Below are positions 17,837 through 26,362 of a DNA stretch of 64,000 nt, in pieces. This DNA is from Paenibacillus sp. FSL R7-0273. Its GTDB lineage: Bacteria; Bacillota; Bacilli; Paenibacillales; Paenibacillaceae. The notes beneath the pieces were generated by a model. That model saw nothing but the letters and a program-made list of their open reading frames with translations, was not told the origin of the DNA and did not search any database. Location: NCBI RefSeq assembly GCF_000758625.1, contig NZ_CP009283.1, forward strand, positions 1,933,501-1,997,500, given 5' to 3'. The position numbers and the translations under genes were made by a program. Position 1 is the stretch's first letter, and every line of letters begins with the position of its first letter.

Positions 17837-19894
17837 ATGGCAGGCAGCAAGGGTACAGCGAAAAAGGTAATGCTGCTGGGGCTTGACGGGGCTGACCCAT
17901 CAGTGATCCGGCGTTATGTGGCAGAAGGGAAGCTTCCCAATTTCCGGAGAGCTATTGAAGCAGGCGCGGCAGCAGGCGATTTGGGCATGCAGAGTGTACT
18001 GCCGGCGATCACCCCGCCGAACTGGGCATCGATTGCCACCGGAGCGTATCCGGCTACGCATGGGATCACCTGCTTCTGGAACCATACGCTGGGTAACGAG
18101 CTGGATGTGCTGGACTACGGCTTTGATTCCGGGCTCCTGAAGGCCGAGACGATCTGGGAGGCTTATGCCAGAGCCGGCAAGAAGAGCATCATCTTCAACT
18201 ATCCAACCTCATGGCCGCCGCAGGTGCAGGATGCGATCTATGTGGACGGAACCAGCATTTACACGAATCTCCGCGGCTATATTGACTATGAAAAGCTCTA
18301 CGAGGGCAGAGCCGGTGACTTTGAGTTAATTGAAATTCCGCATGTAGTGGACAATACGGGAGCGAACTGCCGTTTTGAAGGGGAGGAAACGACCCAGAAG
18401 GCAGAGCTGAGCAAAGAGACTTATGAGGGCTACGGCTATACACAGCCGGGGCTGGTTACTACGACACAGGACGGGGAGCTGTCAGCCGATACGCCTACTG
18501 CGGATCAGATCCTCACACCGGTCAAGGCGGCTGAGGGCTGGAGCACTGCCCCGGCAGACGCGAAAGAATTCCCGGTGCCGGTAAATAACGGCCAGGCCAG
18601 ACGCTGGGGTCTTCTTACAGCCGATGACGGGGTAACCTACAACAGGATCGCCATCTATGCTTCCAAAACTGCGGAAGTCCCGCTCGGCGAAGCGGTATCC
18701 GGTGAATGGAGCGGCTGGATTTACGACAGCTACATTATCGGCGGTGCCAGTATACCGGTTGCCTACAAGATCCGTGTGCTGGAGCTGGACCCGGCGGGCG
18801 GCAGCTTCAAATTTTATTCCTCCTATGTGCTGGACCTGAAGACAGGCAAATATTTTCATCCGCAGCAGATTGGTGAGGAGCTGTACAGCAAGGTAGGCCC
18901 GATGCTGCAGCCGTCCAACTACAGCCGTCTGAATCCGCAAGCCGATCAGGTGCTGCTCGAATCCATCGGGGAAATGTACAGCTGGCATGTGGATGCGATC
19001 AATTATCTGCTGGACGGGAACGAGTGGGATTTATTTTATACCCATATGCACGGCATCGACATGTTCAACCATTTCTATCTCGATCATACGCTGCCTGCCG
19101 CTTCACCAGACTATCAGCGCTATGAAGAGATCATTTACAAGATTTATGAAATCAGCGATCGCTTCATCGGCGCGCTGCTGGACCGGCTGGATGGAGATAC
19201 AGCGGTGTTCATTGTCTCCGACCACGCCGGAGTAGCTAAAAATCCTGAAACGGATCACCCGCTGATCGGAGATATGTGGGGCATCAACGTTGGTATCATG
19301 GGTGAGCTGGGGTATACCAGACTGCAGGATAACGGCGGAGGTCCGGAGATTGACTGGAGCAATACGGTTGCAGTCGCCCAGCGTGCCACGTTCATTTATC
19401 TCAATTTAAAAGGACGCGACCCGCAGGGCATCGTTGATCCTGCCGACTATGATAAGACAGTCCAGAAGATTATTGATGACCTGTACAGCTACCGTGATCC
19501 GAAAACCGGCAGACGGGTAATCAGCTTTGCCCTGAACCGCAATGATATGGAGCTTGTCGGGCTGGGAGGTGAAAATTCCGGGGACATCTTCTACATTCTG
19601 GAGCCGGATTTCACCCGCTGCCACGGCAACGGCCTTAGCAATCATACACTGCAGGGCTATTCCATGCAGGCTCTATTCATTGCCCTGGGGGCCGGTGTGA
19701 AGGGCGGAGAGGTCATCGGCCGCAAGGTTAAAGTGGTCGATATTGTCCCAACCATCTGCCATCTGGCCGGAGCACCGGTGCCTAAGGATGCGGAGGGCGG
19801 AATCCTGTATCAGATTCTGTCCGGCGGAGCGGACGGGTCGTCCGGAACTGCTGATCCGGCGGCAGAGCCTGTCACGGCAGGAGCAGGAAGTTAA
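17837..19894 (+). CDS. Alkaline-phosphatase-superfamily hydrolase (type I phosphodiesterase family)
   Basis: Predicted two-metal phosphohydrolase of 685 residues, without signal peptide. Family features seen: the first metal site LLGLDGADPS (D17), the nucleophile region AITPPNWASIATG with T59 as probable nucleophile, HMHGIDMFNHFYLDH, and the late metal motif VSDHAG (D462, H463). The middle (about 190-330) is a beta-rich insertion with SGEWSGWIYDSY. Homologues act on phosphodiesters or nucleotide-type substrates; the substrate here is unknown. A Shine-Dalgarno GGACGGAGTGA precedes the ATG. The gene ends 7 bp before a small thioredoxin-like gene, suggesting translational coupling. Confidence 0.85.
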   Translation: MAGSKGTAKKVMLLGLDGADPSVIRRYVAEGKLPNFRRAIEAGAAAGDLGMQSVLPAITPPNWASIATGAYPATHGITCFWNHTLGNELDVLDYGFDSGLLKAETIWEAYARAGKKSIIFNYPTSWPPQVQDAIYVDGTSIYTNLRGYIDYEKLYEGRAGDFELIEIPHVVDNTGANCRFEGEETTQKAELSKETYEGYGYTQPGLVTTTQDGELSADTPTADQILTPVKAAEGWSTAPADAKEFPVPVNNGQARRWGLLTADDGVTYNRIAIYASKTAEVPLGEAVSGEWSGWIYDSYIIGGASIPVAYKIRVLELDPAGGSFKFYSSYVLDLKTGKYFHPQQIGEELYSKVGPMLQPSNYSRLNPQADQVLLESIGEMYSWHVDAINYLLDGNEWDLFYTHMHGIDMFNHFYLDHTLPAASPDYQRYEEIIYKIYEISDRFIGALLDRLDGDTAVFIVSDHAGVAKNPETDHPLIGDMWGINVGIMGELGYTRLQDNGGGPEIDWSNTVAVAQRATFIYLNLKGRDPQGIVDPADYDKTVQKIIDDLYSYRDPKTGRRVISFALNRNDMELVGLGGENSGDIFYILEPDFTRCHGNGLSNHTLQGYSMQALFIALGAGVKGGEVIGRKVKVVDIVPTICHLAGAPVPKDAEGGILYQILSGGADGSSGTADPAAEPVTAGAGS

Positions 19895-19901
19895 GCACAG
19901 G

Positions 19902-20285
19902 ATGCGGACCGAGGTGCCCCGCAAGCATGTGCCCCATATTACAGACCGTGAATTTGATGAGCTGACCTTTGGCAGTGAAGAGCCCGTGCTGGTGTTCTTC
20001 GGTTCCCGGCGTTGCAAAATCTGCCGGGAGCTGTTCCCGGTAGCCGAGGCAGTGGCCCATGATTTCAGCGGCCGGCTGCAGGTATACGGGGTGAATGCCG
20101 ACAGATACCGCCATCTGTTCAACAGGCTGCGGCTGAAGGGGATTCCCCATCTGGTGCTGTTTCTGGGCGGTGAGGTGAGGATGAGAATCGGCGGCTATCA
20201 TCCGCAGCAGGCGCTGGCCGACAAGCTGGAGGAGTGGGTGCCTGCAGGAGAGCCGGGAAAGAACGGGCAGCAGCCCGGACAATAA
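19902..20285 (+). CDS. Thioredoxin-like protein with CKIC motif
   Basis: Small thioredoxin-fold protein, 127 residues, cytoplasmic. It shows VLVFFGSRRCKICRELFP with a CxxC (CKIC) redox pair, VYGVNADRYRHLFNRLRLKG, the expected cis-proline in GIPHLVLF, and a final beta-strand region GEVRMRIGGYHP. The start is placed at the ATG at 19902, 7 bp after the hydrolase stop; AGGAAG at 19886-19891 can serve as ribosome site. The open frame extends upstream inside the hydrolase gene but has no supporting signal. Co-translation with the phosphatase-superfamily hydrolase suggests a shared process of unknown type. Confidence 0.82.
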   Translation: MRTEVPRKHVPHITDREFDELTFGSEEPVLVFFGSRRCKICRELFPVAEAVAHDFSGRLQVYGVNADRYRHLFNRLRLKGIPHLVLFLGGEVRMRIGGYHPQQALADKLEEWVPAGEPGKNGQQPGQ

Positions 20286-20384
20286 GATAAAGCCTGTGTC
20301 CTTGTCTGCGATCTTTTTCCTAGTAGTCACATTGGATTTATGATTATATAATGAGGCTATTACGTTGAAGAGAGGAAGACGCTT

Positions 20385-21293
20385 ATGCGCCTGGAGCAGC
20401 TCTATCATATTGTGGCGATTGCCCAGACAGGATCCATTTCGACGGCAGCGGAACGCGCCTACATATCACAGCCTGCACTCAGCTCCTCGGTATCCAAGCT
20501 GGAGGTGGAGCTGGGGGTTCCGCTGTTCAAGCGGACCAATCAGGGCGTGCATCCTACTGAAATCGGACAGGCGGTCATTGCTAAAGCTATGGAAGCCATT
20601 GATCTGCTTGAGGATATCAAAGCGCTTGCCGAGGAGAACACGCGCAGTATGACCGGAAGCATTCATCTGGCGGTAGAGCCGTTCATCAGCAATACGATTA
20701 TGGTTAATGCCCTGACAACATTCAAATACAGGCACCCTAATGTAAATGTGCTGATGAAGGTCGGTGAGTCCAATAACAACCTGCGTGATATTGCGGCGGG
20801 AAAAGCGGATTTTGGCGTGGTGATGAAAAGCTGCAGTCCGGGCGGAGAACGCGATCTTTGCTTCAGGGAGCTGTTCAGGGACCGCCTGGTGCTGCTGGTC
20901 AGCAGGGAGTCTGAGCTGGCCGCTGGCGGAAGCATTACGCTGCAGGAGGCGATGGCTCAGCCCCTGGTGTTATATAATACGGAATTTGCTACCGACTGCT
21001 GGGTTTCCGAGCTGCTTGGAGGGTACGGCGAATGTAATGTGGCTTACCGGCTGGACAGCTTTCCGATGCTGGAAAAGGTGATTTCGCAGAACCTTTGTGC
21101 AGCCTTTGCCCCGGAGTTTATGAGTGATTATTTTGTGAATAAGGGCAGTATTGTTCCGCTTGAAATTACCGGTGCCGAGCTGGATGTATCGATCGTTCTG
21201 GCCTGGACCAAACGGCATCACCTGTCCCTGATAGAAAAAGAAATGATGGAGACGATCAAATCCTTTTGTGCAATGTTTGAGTTTATCGGGTAG
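20385..21293 (+). CDS. LysR family transcriptional regulator
   Basis: 302-residue LysR regulator. The N-terminal winged helix-turn-helix (1-60) contains AQTGSISTAAERAYISQPAL and LEVELGVPLFKRTNQGVHPT. The C-terminal periplasmic-binding-protein-like co-inducer domain covers about 90-300. GAGAGGAAGACGCTT precedes the ATG. It sits directly upstream of the TauCAB-like importer on the same strand, so it is a candidate activator of that operon, analogous to Cbl/CysB control of sulfonate genes. The inducer is not known. A terminator separates it from the transporter genes. Confidence 0.93.
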   Translation: MRLEQLYHIVAIAQTGSISTAAERAYISQPALSSSVSKLEVELGVPLFKRTNQGVHPTEIGQAVIAKAMEAIDLLEDIKALAEENTRSMTGSIHLAVEPFISNTIMVNALTTFKYRHPNVNVLMKVGESNNNLRDIAAGKADFGVVMKSCSPGGERDLCFRELFRDRLVLLVSRESELAAGGSITLQEAMAQPLVLYNTEFATDCWVSELLGGYGECNVAYRLDSFPMLEKVISQNLCAAFAPEFMSDYFVNKGSIVPLEITGAELDVSIVLAWTKRHHLSLIEKEMMETIKSFCAMFEFIG

Positions 21294-21311
21294 AGCTGAC
21301 CGGACAACCGG

Positions 21312-21370
21312 AGGCCTGCTGTCTCAGCAATACGGGTGAAGTATGCCCCTGCTGAGCGGCAGGCCTTTTT
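21312..21370 (+). terminator. Terminator between LysR gene and importer operon
   Basis: AGGCCTGC at 21312 pairs with GCAGGCCT ending at 21366, and the inner CTCAGCA pairs with TGCTGAG. A T-run follows the outer stem. The stem is bulged and the loop long, so it could also be a leader attenuator for the transporter operon. Confidence 0.65.
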
Positions 21371-21396
21371 GAATGAAGCATAAAGGAGATGCTGAT

Positions 21397-22263
21397 ATGC
21401 AGAGCAACACACAGGCACAGGCCGCAGTGCCGCTAAAGAACGGGGAGGACCGGCTTGCACCGGCTGCTGCAAGGAGAGGGGCTGGCGGGAAAATATCAAA
21501 GGAATGGCTGTACCGCGGAATTTCCGCTGCTTCCCTGCTTGCGGTACTGCTGCTGTGGTGGTGTGCCGCAACGTTCGGCTGGGTCAATCCGCTGTTCCTG
21601 CCCAAGCCGCAGACTGTATGGTCCGCCTTCATGGATGTCATCCGCGACGGCTACAAAGGCCAGACGCTGCTGAACCATATCGGTACCAGTATGCGGCGGC
21701 TGTTTCTGGCGCTGGCGGCGGCTTTTGCCACGGCGGTTCCGCTGGGAATCCTCTGCGGCCGGTTCCGCGTGCTGCGGGCAATCGTGGACCCGTTTATTGA
21801 ATTTTACCGCCCGCTGCCGCCGCTTGCCTACTACACGCTGCTGATTCTGTGGTTCGGAATCACGGATGTGTCCAAGGTGCTGCTGCTGTTTCTCGGCGCG
21901 TTTGCCCCGCTGTTTATCACGGCGGTATTCAGCGTGCAGCGGCTCAGTCCCGACCGGATTAACGGTGCCCGTTCGCTGGGCGCTAAGGGCTGGAAGCTGT
22001 ATGCGTTCATTATCTTCCCCTCGGTGCTCCCGGAGCTTCTGACCGGGCTGCGCACGGCTGTCGGTGTAAGCTATGCCACACTGGTAGCCGCTGAAATGGT
22101 CGCCGCTGTATCCGGCATCGGCTGGCTGGTGCTGGATGCGAGCAAGTTTTTACGGAGTGACATCATGTATCTGGGCATTATCATTATGGCGCTGATCGCC
22201 ATAGCTATTGATCTTGTAATCCGCAGCCTGATCCGGCGCGTCTCGCCGTGGACGGAGCAATAA
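21397..22263 (+). CDS. tauC: TauC/SsuC-like ABC transporter permease
   Basis: Membrane permease of the nitrate/sulfonate/taurine importer class, 288 residues, with about six helices after a charged N-terminal tail. The first helix is near 45-65 (ISAASLLAVLLLWWCAATFG). The conserved cytoplasmic loop GARSLGAKGWKLYAFIIFPS is the ATPase docking region, and SGIGWLVLDASKFL is typical of TauC/SsuC. The ATG at 21397 follows AAGGAGATGCTGAT; an upstream in-frame start at 21373 lacks a site. It is first of a three-gene operon in permease, binding protein, ATPase order. The taurine assignment leans on the binding protein. Confidence 0.88.
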   Translation: MQSNTQAQAAVPLKNGEDRLAPAAARRGAGGKISKEWLYRGISAASLLAVLLLWWCAATFGWVNPLFLPKPQTVWSAFMDVIRDGYKGQTLLNHIGTSMRRLFLALAAAFATAVPLGILCGRFRVLRAIVDPFIEFYRPLPPLAYYTLLILWFGITDVSKVLLLFLGAFAPLFITAVFSVQRLSPDRINGARSLGAKGWKLYAFIIFPSVLPELLTGLRTAVGVSYATLVAAEMVAAVSGIGWLVLDASKFLRSDIMYLGIIIMALIAIAIDLVIRSLIRRVSPWTEQ

Positions 22264-22293
22264 GACTATATATTCAAAAGGGAGAGGAATGCT

Positions 22294-23418
22294 TTGAGAC
22301 AAATCCGCGCATTCATATTATTCAGGTTCACCCCGCTGCTGGCGGTGCTGGCAGTACTGCTGGTGATTTCCGCCTGCGGCAATAATAATCAGGCCAGCGG
22401 CAAAAACGCGGGGCAAGCGACGGAAGCGGCGGCCGGTACGGCTGCTGCGGATACCGCTACTGCCAAGCCGGACAATGCGGCGGAGGAGCTGCCGAAGGAG
22501 ATCCGCATCGGCTACCAGGTATCTCCGAACGGGGAGCTGCTGGCCAAAGCGCTGGGTCTGCTGGAGAAGAAATATCCGGAGTTCACTGTCTCCTGGCTGA
22601 AGTTCGACTCCGGCCGTGATGTGAATGTGGCGATTGCCAGCGGGGGCATTGATTTCGGCCTGCTCGGCACGCCGCCCGGCGCATCGGGTATTGCCCAGGG
22701 ACTGCCGGATCAGGTCTATTATATCCATGATGTAATCGGTGAGAGCGAAGCGCTTGTCGTCAAGAGTGACTCGGGCATTGCCTCGCTTGCGGAGCTAAAG
22801 GGGCACACCATTGCCACCACCTTCGGCTCCACCTCCCACTTCAGCCTGCTGTCGGCTCTGAAGCAGGAGAACATCGATCCGGCTACGCTTACCATCCTTG
22901 ATATGCAGGCTCCGGACATTGTAGCCGCCTGGCAGCGCGGCGATATTGACGGCGCATACACCTGGCAGCCGAGCCAGTCGAAGCTGACAGAAGACGGCGG
23001 CAAGGTCATTATCAGCTCTGCCGAGGTTGCAGCCAAAGGCGGAATCACCGGTGAATTCGGCGTCGTCCATAATGACTTTATCGCCAAATATCCGCATGTG
23101 GTCAAAGGATATATCTCAGTGCTGGATGAGGCGGTTAAGCTCTACCGTGACCAGCCGCAGGAATCGGCAGAGGCGTTATCTGCAGAGCTGGGACTGACCC
23201 CGGAAGCCACCCTTAAAGCGATGAACGAAATTATTGTGCTTGATGCTTCGCAGCAGACAGCGCCAGAGTATATGGGAACTCCCGGTCAGCCGGGCGCGTT
23301 CGGCCAGCTGCTGAAGGATACCGCTGATTTCCTGGTGGAGCAGAAATCGATTACCGAATCGCCGGATTTATCCGTATATCAGAAGGCGCTGCGTAATGAT
23401 CTGTATACTGCAGAGTAA
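22294..23418 (+). CDS. tauA: TauA-like substrate-binding lipoprotein
   Basis: Extracellular binding lipoprotein of 374 residues for an alkanesulfonate, probably taurine. The start is a TTG behind GGGAGAGGAATGC. A hydrophobic signal ends in lipobox VISAC, then an A/G/T-rich linker. The mature domain has IRIGYQVSPNGELLAKALG, WLKFDSGRDVNVAIASGGID, IATTFGSTSHFSLLSALK and DIVAAWQRGDIDGAYTWQP, which I recognise as the TauA pattern. Its genes are flanked by cognate permease and ATPase genes. No desulfonating enzyme is adjacent, so the sulfonate would be used elsewhere. The exact ligand is inferred. Confidence 0.88.
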   Translation: MRQIRAFILFRFTPLLAVLAVLLVISACGNNNQASGKNAGQATEAAAGTAAADTATAKPDNAAEELPKEIRIGYQVSPNGELLAKALGLLEKKYPEFTVSWLKFDSGRDVNVAIASGGIDFGLLGTPPGASGIAQGLPDQVYYIHDVIGESEALVVKSDSGIASLAELKGHTIATTFGSTSHFSLLSALKQENIDPATLTILDMQAPDIVAAWQRGDIDGAYTWQPSQSKLTEDGGKVIISSAEVAAKGGITGEFGVVHNDFIAKYPHVVKGYISVLDEAVKLYRDQPQESAEALSAELGLTPEATLKAMNEIIVLDASQQTAPEYMGTPGQPGAFGQLLKDTADFLVEQKSITESPDLSVYQKALRNDLYTAE

Positions 23419-23448
23419 ATAACCGGCAGCAGGAAAGGGGGAGCCAGA

Positions 23449-24249
23449 GTGATCTATGAAGAAAAGCAGGAGCAGGGGATTCTGCTGGACGGAATCGGCC
23501 TGACTTACGGCAAAGGGGCGTCGGAGCGCCAGGTGCTGCAGAACGTTAGCCTGAAGCTGGAGCCCGGAGAATTTGTAGCTGTCCTAGGCCCGTCCGGCTG
23601 CGGCAAAACCTCGCTCCTGAACATCCTTGCAGGTTATCTGCGGCCGACCCGGGGGATGCTTACCATCAACGGCAAACGGCATACCCGGCCCGATCCGGAG
23701 GTAGGTGTCGTTTTCCAGCAGGCCAATCTGTTTCCGTGGCTGTCCCTGGCACGTAACATCGAGTTCGGCATGCGGATGCAGAATCTTCCAAAAGCCCGGC
23801 GTAGGGAACGGGTCGCCTATTTTCTGGAGCTGATGGGGCTGGAAGCATCCGCAAAGCTGCTGCCGCACCAGCTGTCCGGCGGGATGAAGCAGCGTGCGGC
23901 AATTGCCCGTACGCTTGCCAACGACCCGGAAATTGTCCTGCTGGATGAGCCCTTCAGCGCACTCGATGCCCTGACCCGTGAGAATATGCAGCTGCATCTG
24001 CGGGAGATTTGGCACAAGACAGGCAAGTGCATGTTCTTCATCACTCACGATGTGGATGAAGCGCTGCTCCTGTCCAGCCGTCTGATCGTAATGCACCCTG
24101 ACCCGGGCAGAGTGGTGGAGGATTTCGCCAATCCGCTTACAGAGGGTGCAGCAGATCTGTCATTTGCAAGAATACGCAGCAGCGCTGACTACAGCAGGCT
24201 GCGGGAGCAACTGCTGGCGCGGATGGATGGTGTGAATACATTGATTTGA
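23449..24249 (+). CDS. tauB: TauB/SsuB-like ABC transporter ATP-binding protein
   Basis: Cytoplasmic ATPase of the importer, 266 residues. It shows Walker A GPSGCGKTS, Q-loop VVFQQANLFPWL, signature LSGGMKQRAAIAR, Walker B IVLLDEPFSALD and switch histidine ITHDVDEALLL. The start is GTG with AAGGGGGAGCC upstream, 30 bp after the binding-protein stop. The N-terminus has an extra charged segment of about 12 residues before the first beta strand. The operon ends at a strong terminator. Confidence 0.92.
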   Translation: MIYEEKQEQGILLDGIGLTYGKGASERQVLQNVSLKLEPGEFVAVLGPSGCGKTSLLNILAGYLRPTRGMLTINGKRHTRPDPEVGVVFQQANLFPWLSLARNIEFGMRMQNLPKARRRERVAYFLELMGLEASAKLLPHQLSGGMKQRAAIARTLANDPEIVLLDEPFSALDALTRENMQLHLREIWHKTGKCMFFITHDVDEALLLSSRLIVMHPDPGRVVEDFANPLTEGAADLSFARIRSSADYSRLREQLLARMDGVNTLI

Positions 24250-24273
24250 AGCGTGAAGTGAAGAGATTTCAGT

Positions 24274-24312
24274 AAGCTGTCCGGACCTGGTGTCCTGGAC
24301 GGCTTTTTTTTG
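24274..24312 (+). terminator. Terminator after TauB-like gene
   Basis: AAGCTGTCC-GGAC and GTCC-T-GGACGGCTT form a stem followed by eight T residues. It isolates the sulfonate operon from the cyanurate operon. Confidence 0.88.
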
Positions 24313-24500
24313 CTGTTTCATTAACAGCTACAGCGTTCGGGGGCAGCCGCATCCATACCTCATATTCCTTATTCATCCAAAAACTGTACAAAGGTGGGTG
24401 GTTTGTGTGAGTATATATACCTTAATGAGTGATGTTTATGGAAAAATACGAAGCGAAAGATGATAATCTTGTAATAAAAACGAAGACATATTAGTTTTGT

Positions 24501-24557
24501 TGTAATATAATCTAACTCATAAGAAACAAATGAACACAAGTGTTATATAAACTAACA
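24501..24557 (+). promoter_or_regulatory. Promoter with two GlnR/TnrA-like boxes ahead of the cyanurate operon
   Basis: TGTTATATAAACTAACA at 24541-24557 matches the GlnR/TnrA consensus TGTNA-N7-TNACA at every fixed base. TGTAATATAATCTAACT at 24501-24517 matches all but the last base. Their starts lie exactly 40 bp apart, about four helical turns. A -10 box TATAAT (24506-24511) with weak -35 AAGACA (24483-24488, 17 bp spacing) falls within the first box. Alternatively the -10 is TATATA at 24544-24549, placing box 1 near -50, the activator position of TnrA. The rest of the 24313-24593 leader is AT-rich without another recognisable site. Nitrogen control is inferred. Confidence 0.65.
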
Positions 24558-24593
24558 TAAATAATGTGCTTATTTAGGGGAGGAAACGATATT

Positions 24594-25277
24594 ATGCAGA
24601 TCACAGCATCACCTTATGTGTGGCCTTACGACGGGGCCGTAGATCCCCGGAAGACAGCACTCCTGATTATCGATATGCAAACCGACTTCTGCGGTAAGGG
24701 AGGATACGTGGAGCAGATGGGCTACGACCTATCCCTGACAGCCAGGGCGATTGAGCCTATTCAACAGCTGCTTGAGCGTATCCGCCGTATTGAAGGCTTC
24801 ACCGTCATTCATACAAGGGAAGGGCACAAGCCGGATTTATCCGATCTGCCTGCCAACAAACGGTGGCGCAGCAGACAGATCGGGGCGGAGATCGGGTCTG
24901 TTGGTCCTGCGGGACGGATTCTTGTCCGGGGCGAACGCGGCTGGCAGATTATTGAGGAGCTTGCTCCTGCACCCGGGGAATTTATCATCGATAAGCCCGG
25001 CAAGGGAAGCTTTTATGCAACGGATCTTGACTTAATCTTGCGGAACAGGGGCATCACCCATCTGATTCTCACGGGCATTACAACCGATGTATGTGTCCAC
25101 ACCACGATGCGGGAAGCGAACGACCGGGGGTATGAATGTCTGATCCTGGAGGACTGCACAGGAGCTACCGATCCCCGCAATCATCAGGCTGCGCTGGAAA
25201 TGGTCAAAATGCAGGGAGGCGTATTCGGGAGTGTCAGCCATTCTGCAGAGGTCCTCAAAGCACTGGAGCAGTATTAG
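24594..25277 (+). CDS. biuH: Biuret amidohydrolase
   Basis: Cysteine hydrolase of the isochorismatase-like family, 227 residues. It hydrolyses biuret to allophanate and ammonia, the second step of cyanuric acid breakdown. The Asp-Lys-Cys triad is D27 ([10 protein letters not shown]), K134 (DKPGKGSF) and C167 ([14 protein letters not shown]). Spacings of 107 and 33 residues agree with what I recall for Rhizobium biuret hydrolase. Long identical blocks with that enzyme are also recalled: [25 protein letters not shown] and [13 protein letters not shown]. The ATG at 24594 follows GGGGAGGAAACG. It is the first gene of the operon, preceded by GlnR/TnrA-like boxes. The related ureidoacrylate hydrolase RutB is a less likely identity. 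Confidence 0.92.
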   Translation: MQITASPYVWPYDGAVDPRKTALLIIDMQTDFCGKGGYVEQMGYDLSLTARAIEPIQQLLERIRRIEGFTVIHTREGHKPDLSDLPANKRWRSRQIGAEIGSVGPAGRILVRGERGWQIIEELAPAPGEFIIDKPGKGSFYATDLDLILRNRGITHLILTGITTDVCVHTTMREANDRGYECLILEDCTGATDPRNHQAALEMVKMQGGVFGSVSHSAEVLKALEQY

Positions 25278-25340
25278 ACTGCCGCGCGGCCGAACAGTAT
25301 TACTCACCATTACAATTACATCATAACGGGGGAATATCCT

Positions 25341-26351
25341 ATGTGGAAAATGTCCAGAAAAGCAATGCTCGTCCTGTTATCGTCACTTATGCTGCTGATT
25401 ACCGCCTGCGGCTCCGGCTCCGGTGAGACCATCAAGGCTGACGGCCAAGGGGATTCCGGGGAGCTCAAGAAGGTTGTACTGAGACTGAAATGGATTCATC
25501 AGGCCCAGTTTGCCGGCTTTTACACCGCTGTGGAGAAGGGTTACTACAAGGATGCCGGACTGGATGTGGAGATACGGCCGGGCGGATCGGATTTTCCGTC
25601 GGTGCAGATGGTCGCTTCCGGCAGTGAAGAGTTCGGGGTAACCGGAGCGGACCAGATTATTATTGCCCGTGAAAAGGGAGTGCCGGTCAAGGCCGTATCG
25701 ACGATTTACCGCAAAACCCCCTTTGTAATGTTCGCGCTCAAAGAGTCGGGTATTTCCACAATGGAGGATCTTGTCGGCCAGAAGGTGGGCATTAAGCTGG
25801 GCGGCAATGAGGAGCTGACGTTCCGGGCGATGGAGAAAAGCGCAGGCATCGAAACCTCGCAAATTGAGGAAATGCCGATTAAATATGATCTCAGCCCGCT
25901 GCTGACAGGTCAGGTGAAGGCATGGCCGGGGTACGTGATCAATGAAGTGCTGGCTGTGCAGGAGCAGGGCAAAGAGGTGAACATTATTGATCCGAATGAC
26001 TACGGCATCAATTTCTATGCGGATACGCTATTTACTACTGAATCTGTCATTGAAAAAGACCCTGAGCTGGTCAAGAGCTTCGTGCAGGCTTCCATGAAAG
26101 GCTGGGATTATGCCCTGAAGAATCCGGAGGAAGCGGCGGAATTCGGTTTGAAGTACGGAGATAAGCTGGATCTGGAGCATGAGGTGGCGATGATGAAGGC
26201 CAGCATTCCGCTCCTGGAGCCGGAGAAGCTGCCGCTTGGATCGACCGAGGAAGAGGCATGGGGTACCTTGCAGAAGAGTCTGGTTGAGCTTGGCTTTGTG
26301 AAGAAAGAGCAGGATCTGAAGTCACTGTTTACGAACGAATACCTGGAATAG
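25341..26351 (+). CDS. NMT1/THI5-type ABC substrate-binding lipoprotein, likely for cyanurate or biuret
   Basis: Lipoprotein of 336 residues. Signal peptide with lipobox LITAC, then a short S/G linker. The domain opens with LRLKWIHQAQFAGFYTAVEKGYY, the hallmark of the NMT1/THI5-like family that binds small heterocycles and pyrimidine precursors. Further marks are GADQIIIAREKGVPV and GQKVGIKLGGNEE. GGGGGAATATCC precedes the ATG, 63 bp after biuH. It stands between biuret hydrolase and the ring-opening hydrolase genes, so the ligand is probably cyanuric acid, biuret or a close relative; this is inference from context. A thiamine-precursor or riboflavin-type ligand is the family alternative. Confidence 0.85.
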   Translation: MWKMSRKAMLVLLSSLMLLITACGSGSGETIKADGQGDSGELKKVVLRLKWIHQAQFAGFYTAVEKGYYKDAGLDVEIRPGGSDFPSVQMVASGSEEFGVTGADQIIIAREKGVPVKAVSTIYRKTPFVMFALKESGISTMEDLVGQKVGIKLGGNEELTFRAMEKSAGIETSQIEEMPIKYDLSPLLTGQVKAWPGYVINEVLAVQEQGKEVNIIDPNDYGINFYADTLFTTESVIEKDPELVKSFVQASMKGWDYALKNPEEAAEFGLKYGDKLDLEHEVAMMKASIPLLEPEKLPLGSTEEEAWGTLQKSLVELGFVKKEQDLKSLFTNEYLE

Positions 26352-26362
26352 GAGGCGGTCTT

